Positions 1 through 6,891 of a stretch of DNA of 10,645 bases are shown one piece after another (positions within the stretch are counted from its first letter, which is position 1; each line of letters opens with the position of its first letter). The DNA comes from Bacillota bacterium. GTDB taxonomy: Bacteria; Bacillota; Clostridia; Acetivibrionales; DSM-1351. Location of the stretch: NCBI GenBank assembly GCA_023436485.1, contig JAEZIU010000078.1, positions 1-10,645 of the forward strand, written 5' to 3'. Made by a program: the position numbers and the translations under genes. The notes beneath the pieces are model-generated. The model had not been told where the DNA came from and did no database searches. It saw nothing but the letters and a program-made list of their open reading frames with translations.

Positions 1-423
1 GAAAAGAAAATGTCCAAGTCAGATGAAAATGAGAATGCATTTGTTCTGATTCTTGACTCACAGGATGCCGTAATGCGTAAATTTAAAAGAGCTGTTACCG
101 ATTCAGAGCGTGAAATACGATATGACGAGCAAAACAAACCCGGTGTCAGCAATTTAATCAGTATATACTCAAGTGTTACCGGAAAGAGTATCAGCGACAT
201 TGAAAAGGAATTTGAAGCAAGATCCTATGGTGATTTAAAAGAAACAGTAGGACAGTCAGTAGTTGACATGTTGGTTCCAATTCAGCAGAAATTCAACGAA
301 TTTTCAGCGGATAAGGAACAGCTGAATTTAATTCTAAAGGAAAATGCAGAAAAAGCTGCTTACATGGCAAGAAAAACCCTTTCAAAAGTTCAAAGGAAAA
401 TTGGTCTTTTGCCTAGAGGTTAA
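1..423 (+). CDS. trpS: Tryptophanyl-tRNA synthetase, C-terminal fragment (cut by window edge)
   Basis: Charges tRNA-Trp with tryptophan in the cytoplasm (class I aminoacyl-tRNA synthetase). The reading frame is open from the first base. The ATG at 10 is not a start: it is the Met of the class I signature KMSKS, encoded at 7-21 and preceded by Glu-Lys. The text after it (SDENENAFVLILD, then DAVMRKFKRAVTDSE) is typical of the bacterial TrpRS nucleotide-binding loop and the following helices. The rest is the helical C-terminal domain, ending in a basic tail (KVQRKIGLLPRG). About 140 residues after the KMSKS loop matches a usual bacterial TrpRS of about 330 residues. The N-terminal Rossmann half with the HIGH motif lies outside the window. 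A terminator follows the stop codon, so this is the end of its transcript. Confidence 0.93.
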   Translation, partial: EKKMSKSDENENAFVLILDSQDAVMRKFKRAVTDSEREIRYDEQNKPGVSNLISIYSSVTGKSISDIEKEFEARSYGDLKETVGQSVVDMLVPIQQKFNEFSADKEQLNLILKENAEKAAYMARKTLSKVQRKIGLLPRG

Positions 424-432
424 TATATTATA

Positions 433-478
433 AGGGATTCATTTCTTGCGGTGTATTGAAATGATTCCCTGTTTTTTT
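433..478 (+). terminator. Rho-independent terminator of trpS
   Basis: A 13-position stem (433-445 with 458-470) has a single T-T mismatch and a 12-base loop. It is followed after one G by seven T residues at 472-478. It starts 9 bases after the trpS stop codon. Confidence 0.85.
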
Positions 479-483
479 ATTCT
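456..483 (+). promoter_or_regulatory. Possible sigma-A promoter for mntP, inside the trpS terminator
   Basis: TTGAAA (456-461) and TATTCT (478-483) are separated by 16 bases, with matches of 5/6 and 4/6 to the consensus. Transcription would begin near 490, giving a leader of about 20 bases before mntP. The match is modest. The alternative is that mntP depends on read-through from trpS. Confidence 0.3.
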
Positions 484-510
484 ACCGAACTGCGTTTAAC
501 GGAGGCTTAC

Positions 511-1080
511 ATGAGTTTAACAGAACTGATTTTGCTGGCGATAGGTTTATCTATGGATGCTTCAGCCGTGGCAATATCAAATTCATTATGTATTAAAAAA
601 ATAAAATTAAAACATATTCTACAGATGGCAATAATGTTTGCCGTGTTTCAGGGTATAATGCCTTTATTAGGTTATTATGCAGCAAATTCCTTTGAAACCG
701 TTATTGAAAGGTTCGACCATTGGATAGCTTTTATTTTGCTTGCAATTATCGGTGGAAAAATGCTTCACGAATCTATAACTGCCGATGAAGAACAGGATTG
801 CTCGTTATTTGCATTAACCTTCAAGCTGCTTTTAATTCAGGCAATTGCGACCAGTATAGATGCATTGGCGGTGGGAGTGAGCTTGTCTGCTCTTAATGTA
901 AATATTCTGTATTCAACAACGATTATCGGTATTATAACTTTTATATGTTGCACAGCGGCAATATTGGTAGCTAAAAGGTTCGGCAATCTACTTGGAAAGC
1001 GTGCGGGAATCGTCGGAGGATTAATTTTAATTGTAATAGGCGTCAAGATATTTGTACAGCATATGTTCTTCGGGGGCTAG
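511..1080 (+). CDS. mntP: Manganese efflux pump MntP (DUF204 family)
   Basis: Membrane exporter that protects the cell from excess Mn(II). At 189 residues it has the normal family length, and it is built from about six hydrophobic segments arranged as two related halves. The family's paired acidic motifs are visible: LSMDAS with Asp16 in the first helix, and the matching TSIDALAVG with Asp117 in the second half. In E. coli MntP, conserved membrane aspartates at these places are needed for export. A charged loop around residues 90-97 (TADEEQD) links the halves. The start is supported by GGAGG at 501-505, five bases before the ATG. Many mntP genes are preceded by a yybP-ykoY manganese riboswitch, but the 87-base gap here is too short and is mostly terminator, so I see none. 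Confidence 0.93.
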   Translation: MSLTELILLAIGLSMDASAVAISNSLCIKKIKLKHILQMAIMFAVFQGIMPLLGYYAANSFETVIERFDHWIAFILLAIIGGKMLHESITADEEQDCSLFALTFKLLLIQAIATSIDALAVGVSLSALNVNILYSTTIIGIITFICCTAAILVAKRFGNLLGKRAGIVGGLILIVIGVKIFVQHMFFGG

Positions 1081-1090
1081 ATATATTTAC

Positions 1091-1104
1091 CAAACGTATG
1101 TTTG
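1091..1104. promoter_or_regulatory. LexA-like operator (SOS box) upstream of uvrB
   Basis: CAAACGTATGTTTG is an inverted repeat with perfect 5-base arms around a 4-base centre. Against the Gram-positive SOS box CGAACRNRYGTTYC it agrees at 12 of 14 positions; the two misses are symmetric (second and last base). It overlaps one candidate -35 element and lies just upstream of another, and uvrB is a classic LexA target in Firmicutes. The alternative reading is a weak hairpin with a T-run after mntP, but a 5-bp stem is poor for a terminator. Confidence 0.6.
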
Positions 1105-1141
1105 TTTTTCCTTTGATATGTGATATAATATTTTTTATTAT
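1102..1141 (+). promoter_or_regulatory. Promoter region of the uvrB-lrgA-lrgB unit
   Basis: Two overlapping sigma-A readings are possible. One is TTGATA (1113-1118), a 17-base spacer, then TATTAT (1136-1141), each hexamer 5/6. The other is TTGTTT (1102-1107), 16 bases, then a perfect TATAAT (1124-1129), whose -35 lies partly inside the LexA-like box. Both leave a leader of roughly 80-95 bases before uvrB. Confidence 0.55.
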
Positions 1142-1228
1142 GATATAAATAGGGATAAACGTTGTCGGTAATGAAGCAGAGATTTTATTTGTTGGTACCG
1201 GCTGGTAAGTATAGAAAGGTTTGAATTT

Positions 1229-3202
1229 ATGAATAAATTTGAAGTAATTTCACAGTACGAGCCCAGGGGTGATCAACCCGAAGCTATTTCGAAAATCAGT
1301 AAAGGTATAATTGAAGGCCAAAAACATCAGACACTTTTGGGCGTAACAGGCTCAGGAAAAACATATACAATGGCTAAAGTTATAGAGCAGGTTCAAAAGC
1401 CTACTCTGGTAATTGCACACAACAAGACACTTGCAGCCCAGCTTTGCAGTGAATTTAGGGAGTTTTTTCCCAATAATGTAGTTGAATACTTTGTAAGTTA
1501 TTATGACTATTATCAACCTGAAGCGTATATACCGTCTACAGATACGTATATAGAAAAAGATTCTTCCGTAAACGAAGAAATAGATAAATTGAGACACTCC
1601 GCCACAGCCGCACTGTTTGAGCGAAGAGACGTAATAATTGTTGCCAGTGTATCCTGCATTTATGGTTTGGGAGATCCTGAGGATTACACTGACCTGATGC
1701 TGTCACTTAGAGTAGGAATGCAGAAGGACAGGGATGAAGTAATCAGAAAGCTTGTAGATATACAGTATGAAAGAAATGAGATTGATTTCAGAAGAGGAAG
1801 ATTTAGGGCAAGAGGAGATGTTTTGGAGATATTTCCTGCCAACAGTTCCGAAAAGGTTCTAAGAGTGGAGTTTTTCGGGGATGAAATAGAGAGAATCACG
1901 GAAGTAGACTATCTAACCGGTGAGATAGTTGGAACCAGGGATCATATAGCTGTATTTCCGGCTTCCCACTATGCTACAACCAGGCCTAAAATGGACCGTG
2001 CTATGGTAACTATTGAAAAAGAGCTGGAGGAAAGACTGGAGCAGTTTAAGATGGAAGGCAAGCTTCTGGAAGCTCAAAGATTGGAGCAGAGAACCAGATA
2101 TGACCTGGAAATGATGTCTGAAATAGGCTTTTGTCAGGGAATAGAGAATTATTCCCGTCATATAAGCGGGCGTGAAGCCGGAAGTTCGCCATATACTTTG
2201 ATGGATTATTTTCCTGATGATTATCTGCTTGTTATAGATGAATCTCATGTCACGGTCTCACAGGTGGGTGCCATGTACAATGGTGATCGTTCAAGAAAAG
2301 AATCACTTGTAGAGTATGGTTTCCGTTTACCATCGGCCTTCGACAACAGGCCGCTTAAATTTCACGAGTTTGAAGAACGTGTAAACCAGGCAGTCTATGT
2401 AAGTGCAACTCCTGCTGCTTATGAGAGGGAGCATTCCACCCAAATAGTTGAACAGATAATCAGACCGACTGGTTTGATTGATCCTGAGATTATAGTAAGA
2501 CCTGTAAAAGGTCAGATCGATGATCTGATCGGTGAAATTAATGCTAGAGCTGAAAAACACGAAAGAGTCCTTGTAACAACCCTTACTAAAAAGATGGCAG
2601 AAGATTTGGCGAACTATATGAAGGAACTGGATATAAAGGTCAAATACCTTCATTCGGACATTGTCACATTTGAGAGAATGGAAATAATAAGAGATTTACG
2701 TTTGGGAGTTTTTGATGTTCTCATCGGAATAAATCTGTTAAGAGAAGGTCTTGATATTCCTGAAGTTTCGCTGGTAGCCATACTGGATGCAGATAAGGAA
2801 GGTTTTCTGCGGTCTGAAACATCACTGATACAGACTATAGGAAGAGCTGCCAGAAATTCAGAAGGTAAGGTTATAATGTATGCAGACAACATTACAGGCT
2901 CAATGCACAGAGCTATGAGTGAGACCAACAGAAGACGGCAGATTCAAATGGATTACAACAAGAAGTATGGAATTATTCCGACAACAATTCAGAAATCCGT
3001 GAGAGATGTTCTGGAAGCAACAAAGGTTGCAGAAGATGAGGACAAGTATTATACCGGAAAGAAAGCAACTCAAATGTCTGAACAGGAACTTGAAAAACAT
3101 ATTGCTAAACTGCAGAAGGAAATGAAGCAGGCAGCAGCTGATTTACAATTTGAGCGTGCAGCAGAATTAAGGGATAAGATAGAATCACTCAGGGGGAAGT
3201 AA
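1229..3202 (+). CDS. uvrB: UvrABC excinuclease subunit B
   Basis: Damage-verifying helicase-like subunit of nucleotide excision repair; it is loaded by UvrA and recruits UvrC to cut the strand. The 657 residues match full-length UvrB. Visible in order: Walker A GVTGSGKT (38-45); the Tyr-rich beta-hairpin that clamps DNA (YYDYYQPEAYIPS, from 91); Walker B with DESH (337-340); SATP (392-395); helicase motif VI QTIGRAARN (535-543); and a C-terminal UVR domain (about 622-657, FERAAELRDKIESL), which contacts UvrC. AGAAAGG at 1213-1219 supports the start. The stop codon overlaps the lrgA start in TAATG. In many Firmicutes uvrA follows uvrB, but here an lrgAB pair does. Nothing suggests a defect. 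Confidence 0.98.
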   Translation: MNKFEVISQYEPRGDQPEAISKISKGIIEGQKHQTLLGVTGSGKTYTMAKVIEQVQKPTLVIAHNKTLAAQLCSEFREFFPNNVVEYFVSYYDYYQPEAYIPSTDTYIEKDSSVNEEIDKLRHSATAALFERRDVIIVASVSCIYGLGDPEDYTDLMLSLRVGMQKDRDEVIRKLVDIQYERNEIDFRRGRFRARGDVLEIFPANSSEKVLRVEFFGDEIERITEVDYLTGEIVGTRDHIAVFPASHYATTRPKMDRAMVTIEKELEERLEQFKMEGKLLEAQRLEQRTRYDLEMMSEIGFCQGIENYSRHISGREAGSSPYTLMDYFPDDYLLVIDESHVTVSQVGAMYNGDRSRKESLVEYGFRLPSAFDNRPLKFHEFEERVNQAVYVSATPAAYEREHSTQIVEQIIRPTGLIDPEIIVRPVKGQIDDLIGEINARAEKHERVLVTTLTKKMAEDLANYMKELDIKVKYLHSDIVTFERMEIIRDLRLGVFDVLIGINLLREGLDIPEVSLVAILDADKEGFLRSETSLIQTIGRAARNSEGKVIMYADNITGSMHRAMSETNRRRQIQMDYNKKYGIIPTTIQKSVRDVLEATKVAEDEDKYYTGKKATQMSEQELEKHIAKLQKEMKQAAADLQFERAAELRDKIESLRGK

Positions 3203-3552
3203 TGAAACTACTAAGGCAGTTTTTAATCGTACTAATTATTTGCTTTATTGGGGAAGTATTGAACAAAGTAGTGCATGTTCCGCTCCCGGGCAGTATCATA
3301 GGGATGATATTGCTTTTTATTTGCCTGATAACGGGAGTCATTAAATTGGAGAAAATAGATGAGATAAGCAGATTCCTAATCGATCATCTTGCATTCTTTT
3401 TTATTCCGGCAGGGGTTGGCCTACTTGGTTACGTGGGAATTTTAAAGAAAAGTATCCTTCCTATATTGGTTATATGTTTTGTTACAACTTTTGTTGTTAT
3501 GATTGTAACCGGTTGGACTATACAGCTGATTAAAGGGAGGAAGGGCAAATGA
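3202..3552 (+). CDS. lrgA: LrgA/CidA family holin-like membrane protein
   Basis: Small four-helix membrane protein of the CidA/LrgA family. Members were first described as holin/antiholin-like modulators of murein hydrolase activity. Later work on B. subtilis and S. mutans homologues points to pyruvate transport together with the LrgB partner. At 116 residues it has the family length. It carries the signature LPGSIIGM (28-35) after the first hydrophobic segment and FFFIPAGVGLL (66-76) in the third, and it ends in a basic tail (KGRKGK). The ATG shares one base with the uvrB stop, with AGGGGG at 3191-3196 inside the end of uvrB, so translation is probably coupled. CidA and LrgA cannot be told apart by sequence alone; the symbol is a family label. 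Confidence 0.88.
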   Translation: MKLLRQFLIVLIICFIGEVLNKVVHVPLPGSIIGMILLFICLITGVIKLEKIDEISRFLIDHLAFFFIPAGVGLLGYVGILKKSILPILVICFVTTFVVMIVTGWTIQLIKGRKGK

Positions 3553-4244
3553 AAGAAATTATAAGGTCACCTTTATTTGCACTGCTTATATCTATATTGG
3601 CTTATGAAATAGGTATTTTTATAAACAAAAAAACAAGGATAGCGTTTTTCAATCCTTTAATGATTGCAATAGCGTTGGTTATTGGAACTTTACTGTTATT
3701 ACATATTCCATTGGAGGATTACAAGAAAGGCGGAGATTTTATATCTCTCTTTTTAACCCCTGCAACAGTAATACTAGCTGTTCCTTTATATAAAAACATA
3801 AATTCTTTAAAAAAAGATTACGTTGCCATACTGGGCGGTGTAATAATTGGATCAGTTACCGCAATTTTAAGTGTTTGGGCTATGGCAAAGGCTTTCGGGC
3901 TTTCAAAAGAACTTATTGCATCCCTGATACCAAAGTCTATAACAACTCCTCTGGGAATTGAATTATCAACCCAAATGAAGGGAATACCTTCCGTAACAGT
4001 AGCCGCCATTATTATAACAGGTATATTTGGTGCCGTGTTTGCCGAATGGTTATTAAAAGTTTGTAAAATAAATGATAAGACAGCAAAGGGTATAGCTATA
4101 GGAACTTCATCACATGCATTGGGAACAACAAAGGCTGTTGATATAGGTGAAACAGAAGGGGCTATGAGCGGGTTGGCTATTGGACTTGCCGGACTTGTAA
4201 CAGTTATAGTTGCAACCGTCTTGTTTAAATTTGGATTCTTTTAA
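3549..4244 (+). CDS. lrgB: LrgB/CidB family membrane protein
   Basis: Multi-spanning membrane partner of LrgA. At 231 residues it has the family length, with many hydrophobic helices. Family hallmarks are FLTPATVILAVPLYKN (68-83), PKSITTPLG (128-136) and the glycine-rich GTSSHALGTTKA (185-196). It overlaps lrgA by four bases (ATGA) and has a strong AGGGAGG at 3534-3540 inside lrgA, so the two are very likely made together. The known roles of such pairs are pyruvate uptake/export and control of lysis. Neither the usual LytTR-type regulator (LrgR/LytR) nor a LysR-type regulator is nearby; the visible context is the SOS-type uvrB gene. I see no clear terminator after the stop. Confidence 0.9.
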   Translation: MKEIIRSPLFALLISILAYEIGIFINKKTRIAFFNPLMIAIALVIGTLLLLHIPLEDYKKGGDFISLFLTPATVILAVPLYKNINSLKKDYVAILGGVIIGSVTAILSVWAMAKAFGLSKELIASLIPKSITTPLGIELSTQMKGIPSVTVAAIIITGIFGAVFAEWLLKVCKINDKTAKGIAIGTSSHALGTTKAVDIGETEGAMSGLAIGLAGLVTVIVATVLFKFGFF

Positions 4245-4267
4245 TACAAGACAAGTTTCATACATGT

Positions 4268-4295
4268 TTGAATTATTTTCGTACTATATTATAGA
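4268..4295 (+). promoter_or_regulatory. Weak candidate promoter upstream of the permuted NlpC/P60-like gene
   Basis: TTGAAT (4268-4273), a 16-base spacer and TATAGA (4290-4295), each 4/6 to consensus. The gap between lrgB and the next gene is only 77 bases with no clear terminator, so read-through from uvrB-lrgAB is also possible. Confidence 0.3.
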
Positions 4296-4321
4296 AAATG
4301 TATTTATGAGGAAGTGAAAAT

Positions 4322-5014
4322 ATGAAGAACATTTATGTTGTATTATCTTCAACTCCTACCATGATGGGAAAATTTATAAGGGTATTTACCAGAAGCTTTT
4401 ATAACCATTCCTCTATAAGTCTTACGGAGAATCTTAACGAGATGTATTCGTTTGCACGCTATAGGGCTTCTAATCCTCTGGTTGGGGGATTTGTAAAAGA
4501 GTTTCCGGAAAGGTTTACTCTCGGAAAGCAACAGGATGTTTGTATAAAAGTTTTCAGTATACCTGTAACGGAAGAACAGTACGAAACCATAAAATTGTTT
4601 ATATATAAAATAAAAAATGATAGGGAAGAGAACATTTACAACTCTTTAGCTGCAATAGGGGTTTTACTTGGGTGTAAGTTTGATACCTACAAAGCATATA
4701 CATGTTCTGATTTTGTAGTAAGAACTCTTGTTGAGGGTAATGTTCTATGGGATACATGTATTTCTAAAAACGTTATTCCCGACGAAATTCATATGCTTCT
4801 TGAAAAATACGCGACCTACAGCGGCTGCTTAAACGGCTACAAACCAATTACAGACGTTAATTTTGCTACGGAAAATTTCTTTGAAAAAGAGGGGGTAATA
4901 AATGAAGTTGCTTATACCTTCTATCATTTCTACAGGCTTATAAAGCGTAATATCTTATACAGTTTTTATATAGCCTCAAAACTTTCACAGATAAATAAAA
5001 TTTTTACAGCTTAG
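4322..5014 (+). CDS. Putative permuted NlpC/P60 (papain-like) enzyme, YiiX/YebB type
   Basis: Protein of 230 residues, probably cytoplasmic; no signal peptide is visible. Two stretches recall the circularly permuted NlpC/P60 fold. A His comes first, in FYNHSSISL (His29) and followed by ELYSF-like text (NEMYSFAR, 40-46) and GGFVKEF (55-61). A Cys comes later at the head of a helix, in YTCSDFVVRTL (Cys128). In permuted members the His strand precedes the nucleophile Cys, the reverse of normal NlpC/P60. Such enzymes cleave or transfer acyl or amide bonds, but the substrate is not predictable here. The C-terminal part (about 165-230), with FYHFYRLIKRN and a Tyr/Phe-rich helix, is not recognised. 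GAGG at 4308-4311 supports the start. The fold assignment is by eye and moderate; the function is unknown. Confidence 0.6.
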   Translation: MKNIYVVLSSTPTMMGKFIRVFTRSFYNHSSISLTENLNEMYSFARYRASNPLVGGFVKEFPERFTLGKQQDVCIKVFSIPVTEEQYETIKLFIYKIKNDREENIYNSLAAIGVLLGCKFDTYKAYTCSDFVVRTLVEGNVLWDTCISKNVIPDEIHMLLEKYATYSGCLNGYKPITDVNFATENFFEKEGVINEVAYTFYHFYRLIKRNILYSFYIASKLSQINKIFTA

Positions 5015-5040
5015 ATTCTTATTCGCCTTCCTAATCCTCA

Positions 5041-5068
5041 TTGAATTTGATTACATTTATGATATACT
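5041..5068 (+). promoter_or_regulatory. Sigma-A promoter of the sugar-phosphate mutase gene
   Basis: TTGAAT (5041-5046), a 16-base spacer and TATACT (5063-5068, 5/6) place the start near 5075. A consensus AGGAGGT ribosome binding site at 5089-5095 follows, giving a short leader of about 30 bases. Confidence 0.6.
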
Positions 5069-5105
5069 ATTACTCAAATGAAATTTTTAGGAGGTTGCTT
5101 AAATA

Positions 5106-6833
5106 ATGGAATACCTATCAAAACTTAACTTTTGGTTGGATAATGAATATTTCGATCAAGACACAAAAAATGAACTTTTATCCATAAAAAACGATACCAA
5201 GGAAGTGGAAGACAGATTCTATAAAAGCCTTGAATTCGGAACCGGAGGACTCAGGGGTATTATCGGAGCCGGAACGAACAGAATTAATATTTATACAGTC
5301 AGGGTTGCTTCACAGGGCTTGGCAAATTATATAAACCAGTTGGGAAATCAGGACAAAGGTATTGTTATAGCATATGATTCACGTTTTATGTCACCGGAGT
5401 TTTCGCTGGAAGCTGCAAAGGTATTCTGTGGTAACGGAATCAAAGCTTACTTGTTTGATGAATTAAGACCAACACCTCAATTGTCATTTGCCGTAAGATA
5501 CCTAAAAGCTGCTGCCGGAGTGGTTGTAACTGCAAGTCATAACCCAAAGCAGTACAATGGCTACAAGGTTTACGGAGAAGACGGTGGACAGCTGTCCATT
5601 GACGGTTCAAATGCGGTTATATCTGAAATAAATAAGATTGAAGACATTACAAAAGTTAACATAATCTCAAAGGATGAAGCTATAAACAAAGGCCTCCTTC
5701 AAATCATAGGCAGTAAAATTGACGATGCATATATCGAAATGCTAAAGAAATTGAGAATAAACAAGGATGCTGCTTCTAAGGTAGCAGATACTTTTAAAAT
5801 TGTATACACTCCGTTGCATGGGGCAGGTAATAAGCCTGTAAGGAGAATACTTGCAGAAAGCGGCTTTAAGCATGTGCTAGTTGTCAAGGAGCAGGAACTT
5901 CCGGATTCACAGTTCTCAACTGTAAAATCCCCAAATCCTGAAGAAAGATCGGCCTTTGAGCTTGCAATCAAGCTTGCGTCAGATAATGATGTTGATTTGA
6001 TTATCGGAACAGACCCGGACAGCGACAGAGTAGGTGTGGTTGTTAGGAAAAATGACGGGGAATATGCAGTACTAACCGGTAACCAGACAGGATGTTTGCT
6101 GTTGGAATATATACTCACTGCAATGAAAGAAGAAGGAAAGCTTCCTTCTAACGGCTTTGTTGTAAAAACAATAGTTACCACTGAGCTTGCAAGGGTTATA
6201 GCCAACTATTATCATATTGAGTTGGTTGAGGTTCTAACAGGCTTCAAGTTTATTGGGGAACAGATACAGCTTAGAGACGAAACCGGAAACCAGAAGTACC
6301 TGTTTGGCTTTGAAGAAAGCTATGGTTATCTTGCAGGAACAGATGTGAGAGACAAGGACGCAGTAGTTGCATCTATGCTGGTTGCTGAGATGGCTGCTTA
6401 TTACAAGGCAAAAGGTATTTCTTTGTATGACGCACTTATCAATGTTTATGAAAAGTATGGTTATTTTGTTGAAGGCATCAATTCCTTTACTCTTGAGGGT
6501 AAGGATGGTGTTACAAAAATAAAACAAGCCCTGACAACCATGAGAAATACCAGATATGAATCCTTTGGGGGCATTAAGGTTAAGGCAATAAGGGATTACC
6601 AGAAATCAGAAAGATATGTTTTAGGCGGAGATACAGAGAAAATCACTTTACCTGAGTCAGACGTTCTTTATTTTGAGATGGAAGACGGGTCATGGTTCTG
6701 CGTAAGACCTTCGGGAACAGAACCTAAAATAAAAATTTATTACGGAGTATCAGAAAAGACATTAAATTTGTCTCAGGATAAGCTTGAAAAGTTTAAAGCT
6801 GGTGTTCTTGATGTAATAAAGCCACTCTTATAA
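5106..6833 (+). CDS. Phosphoglucomutase / phosphomannomutase (alpha-D-phosphohexomutase family)
   Basis: Cytoplasmic enzyme that interconverts hexose 1- and 6-phosphates through a phosphoserine, linking glycolysis with sugar-nucleotide and glycogen synthesis. At 575 residues it has the size of the long PgcA-like Firmicutes enzymes. The four family loops are complete: the phosphoserine loop TASHNP (142-147, Ser144), the metal loop DPDSDR (303-308), the sugar-specificity loop GFEESYGYLAG (401-411) and the phosphate-binding loop RPSGTEPK (534-541). The N-terminus has FGTGGLRG (44-51), also typical. The consensus AGGAGGT ten bases upstream fixes the start. It has its own promoter and a strong terminator, so it appears monocistronic. 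Sequence alone does not settle glucose versus mannose preference; glucose is more likely from the long form. Confidence 0.93.
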   Translation: MEYLSKLNFWLDNEYFDQDTKNELLSIKNDTKEVEDRFYKSLEFGTGGLRGIIGAGTNRINIYTVRVASQGLANYINQLGNQDKGIVIAYDSRFMSPEFSLEAAKVFCGNGIKAYLFDELRPTPQLSFAVRYLKAAAGVVVTASHNPKQYNGYKVYGEDGGQLSIDGSNAVISEINKIEDITKVNIISKDEAINKGLLQIIGSKIDDAYIEMLKKLRINKDAASKVADTFKIVYTPLHGAGNKPVRRILAESGFKHVLVVKEQELPDSQFSTVKSPNPEERSAFELAIKLASDNDVDLIIGTDPDSDRVGVVVRKNDGEYAVLTGNQTGCLLLEYILTAMKEEGKLPSNGFVVKTIVTTELARVIANYYHIELVEVLTGFKFIGEQIQLRDETGNQKYLFGFEESYGYLAGTDVRDKDAVVASMLVAEMAAYYKAKGISLYDALINVYEKYGYFVEGINSFTLEGKDGVTKIKQALTTMRNTRYESFGGIKVKAIRDYQKSERYVLGGDTEKITLPESDVLYFEMEDGSWFCVRPSGTEPKIKIYYGVSEKTLNLSQDKLEKFKAGVLDVIKPLL

Positions 6834-6844
6834 TATAGAATTTA

Positions 6845-6889
6845 AAAAGACCTGAAAATCGGTGCTGCCGCCTGATTTTCAGGTCTTTT
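6845..6889. terminator. Bidirectional terminator between the convergent mutase and phosphoesterase genes
   Basis: A perfect 16-bp stem (6845-6860 with 6874-6889) has a 13-base loop. The A-run on the left and T-run on the right give U tails on both strands. It starts 11 bases after the mutase stop and ends 2 bases before the phosphoesterase stop codon, so one hairpin ends both transcripts. Confidence 0.9.
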
Positions 6890-6891
6890 AT

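Noticed and set aside
10..423. A complete 137-residue gene beginning at the ATG at position 10
   Set aside because: That Met belongs to the KMSKS motif of TrpRS and the frame is open to the window edge, so it is a truncated trpS.
1171..1224. Small ORF of 17 codons upstream of uvrB
   Set aside because: No ribosome binding site, very short, and the peptide (MKQRFYLLVPAGKYRKV) resembles nothing known to me; chance is sufficient.
1352..2928. Several long open frames on the minus strand opposite uvrB
   Set aside because: They are antisense to a clear uvrB, have no ribosome binding sites and give low-complexity hydrophobic translations.
4245..4275. Second LexA-like site after lrgB (ATGTTTG at 4264-4270)
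   Set aside because: Only one half-site fits; the other arm does not match.
5699..6527. Antisense frames of 168 and 97 codons opposite the mutase gene
   Set aside because: The plus-strand mutase has all catalytic motifs here; the antisense translations are Ser/Leu-rich without motifs.
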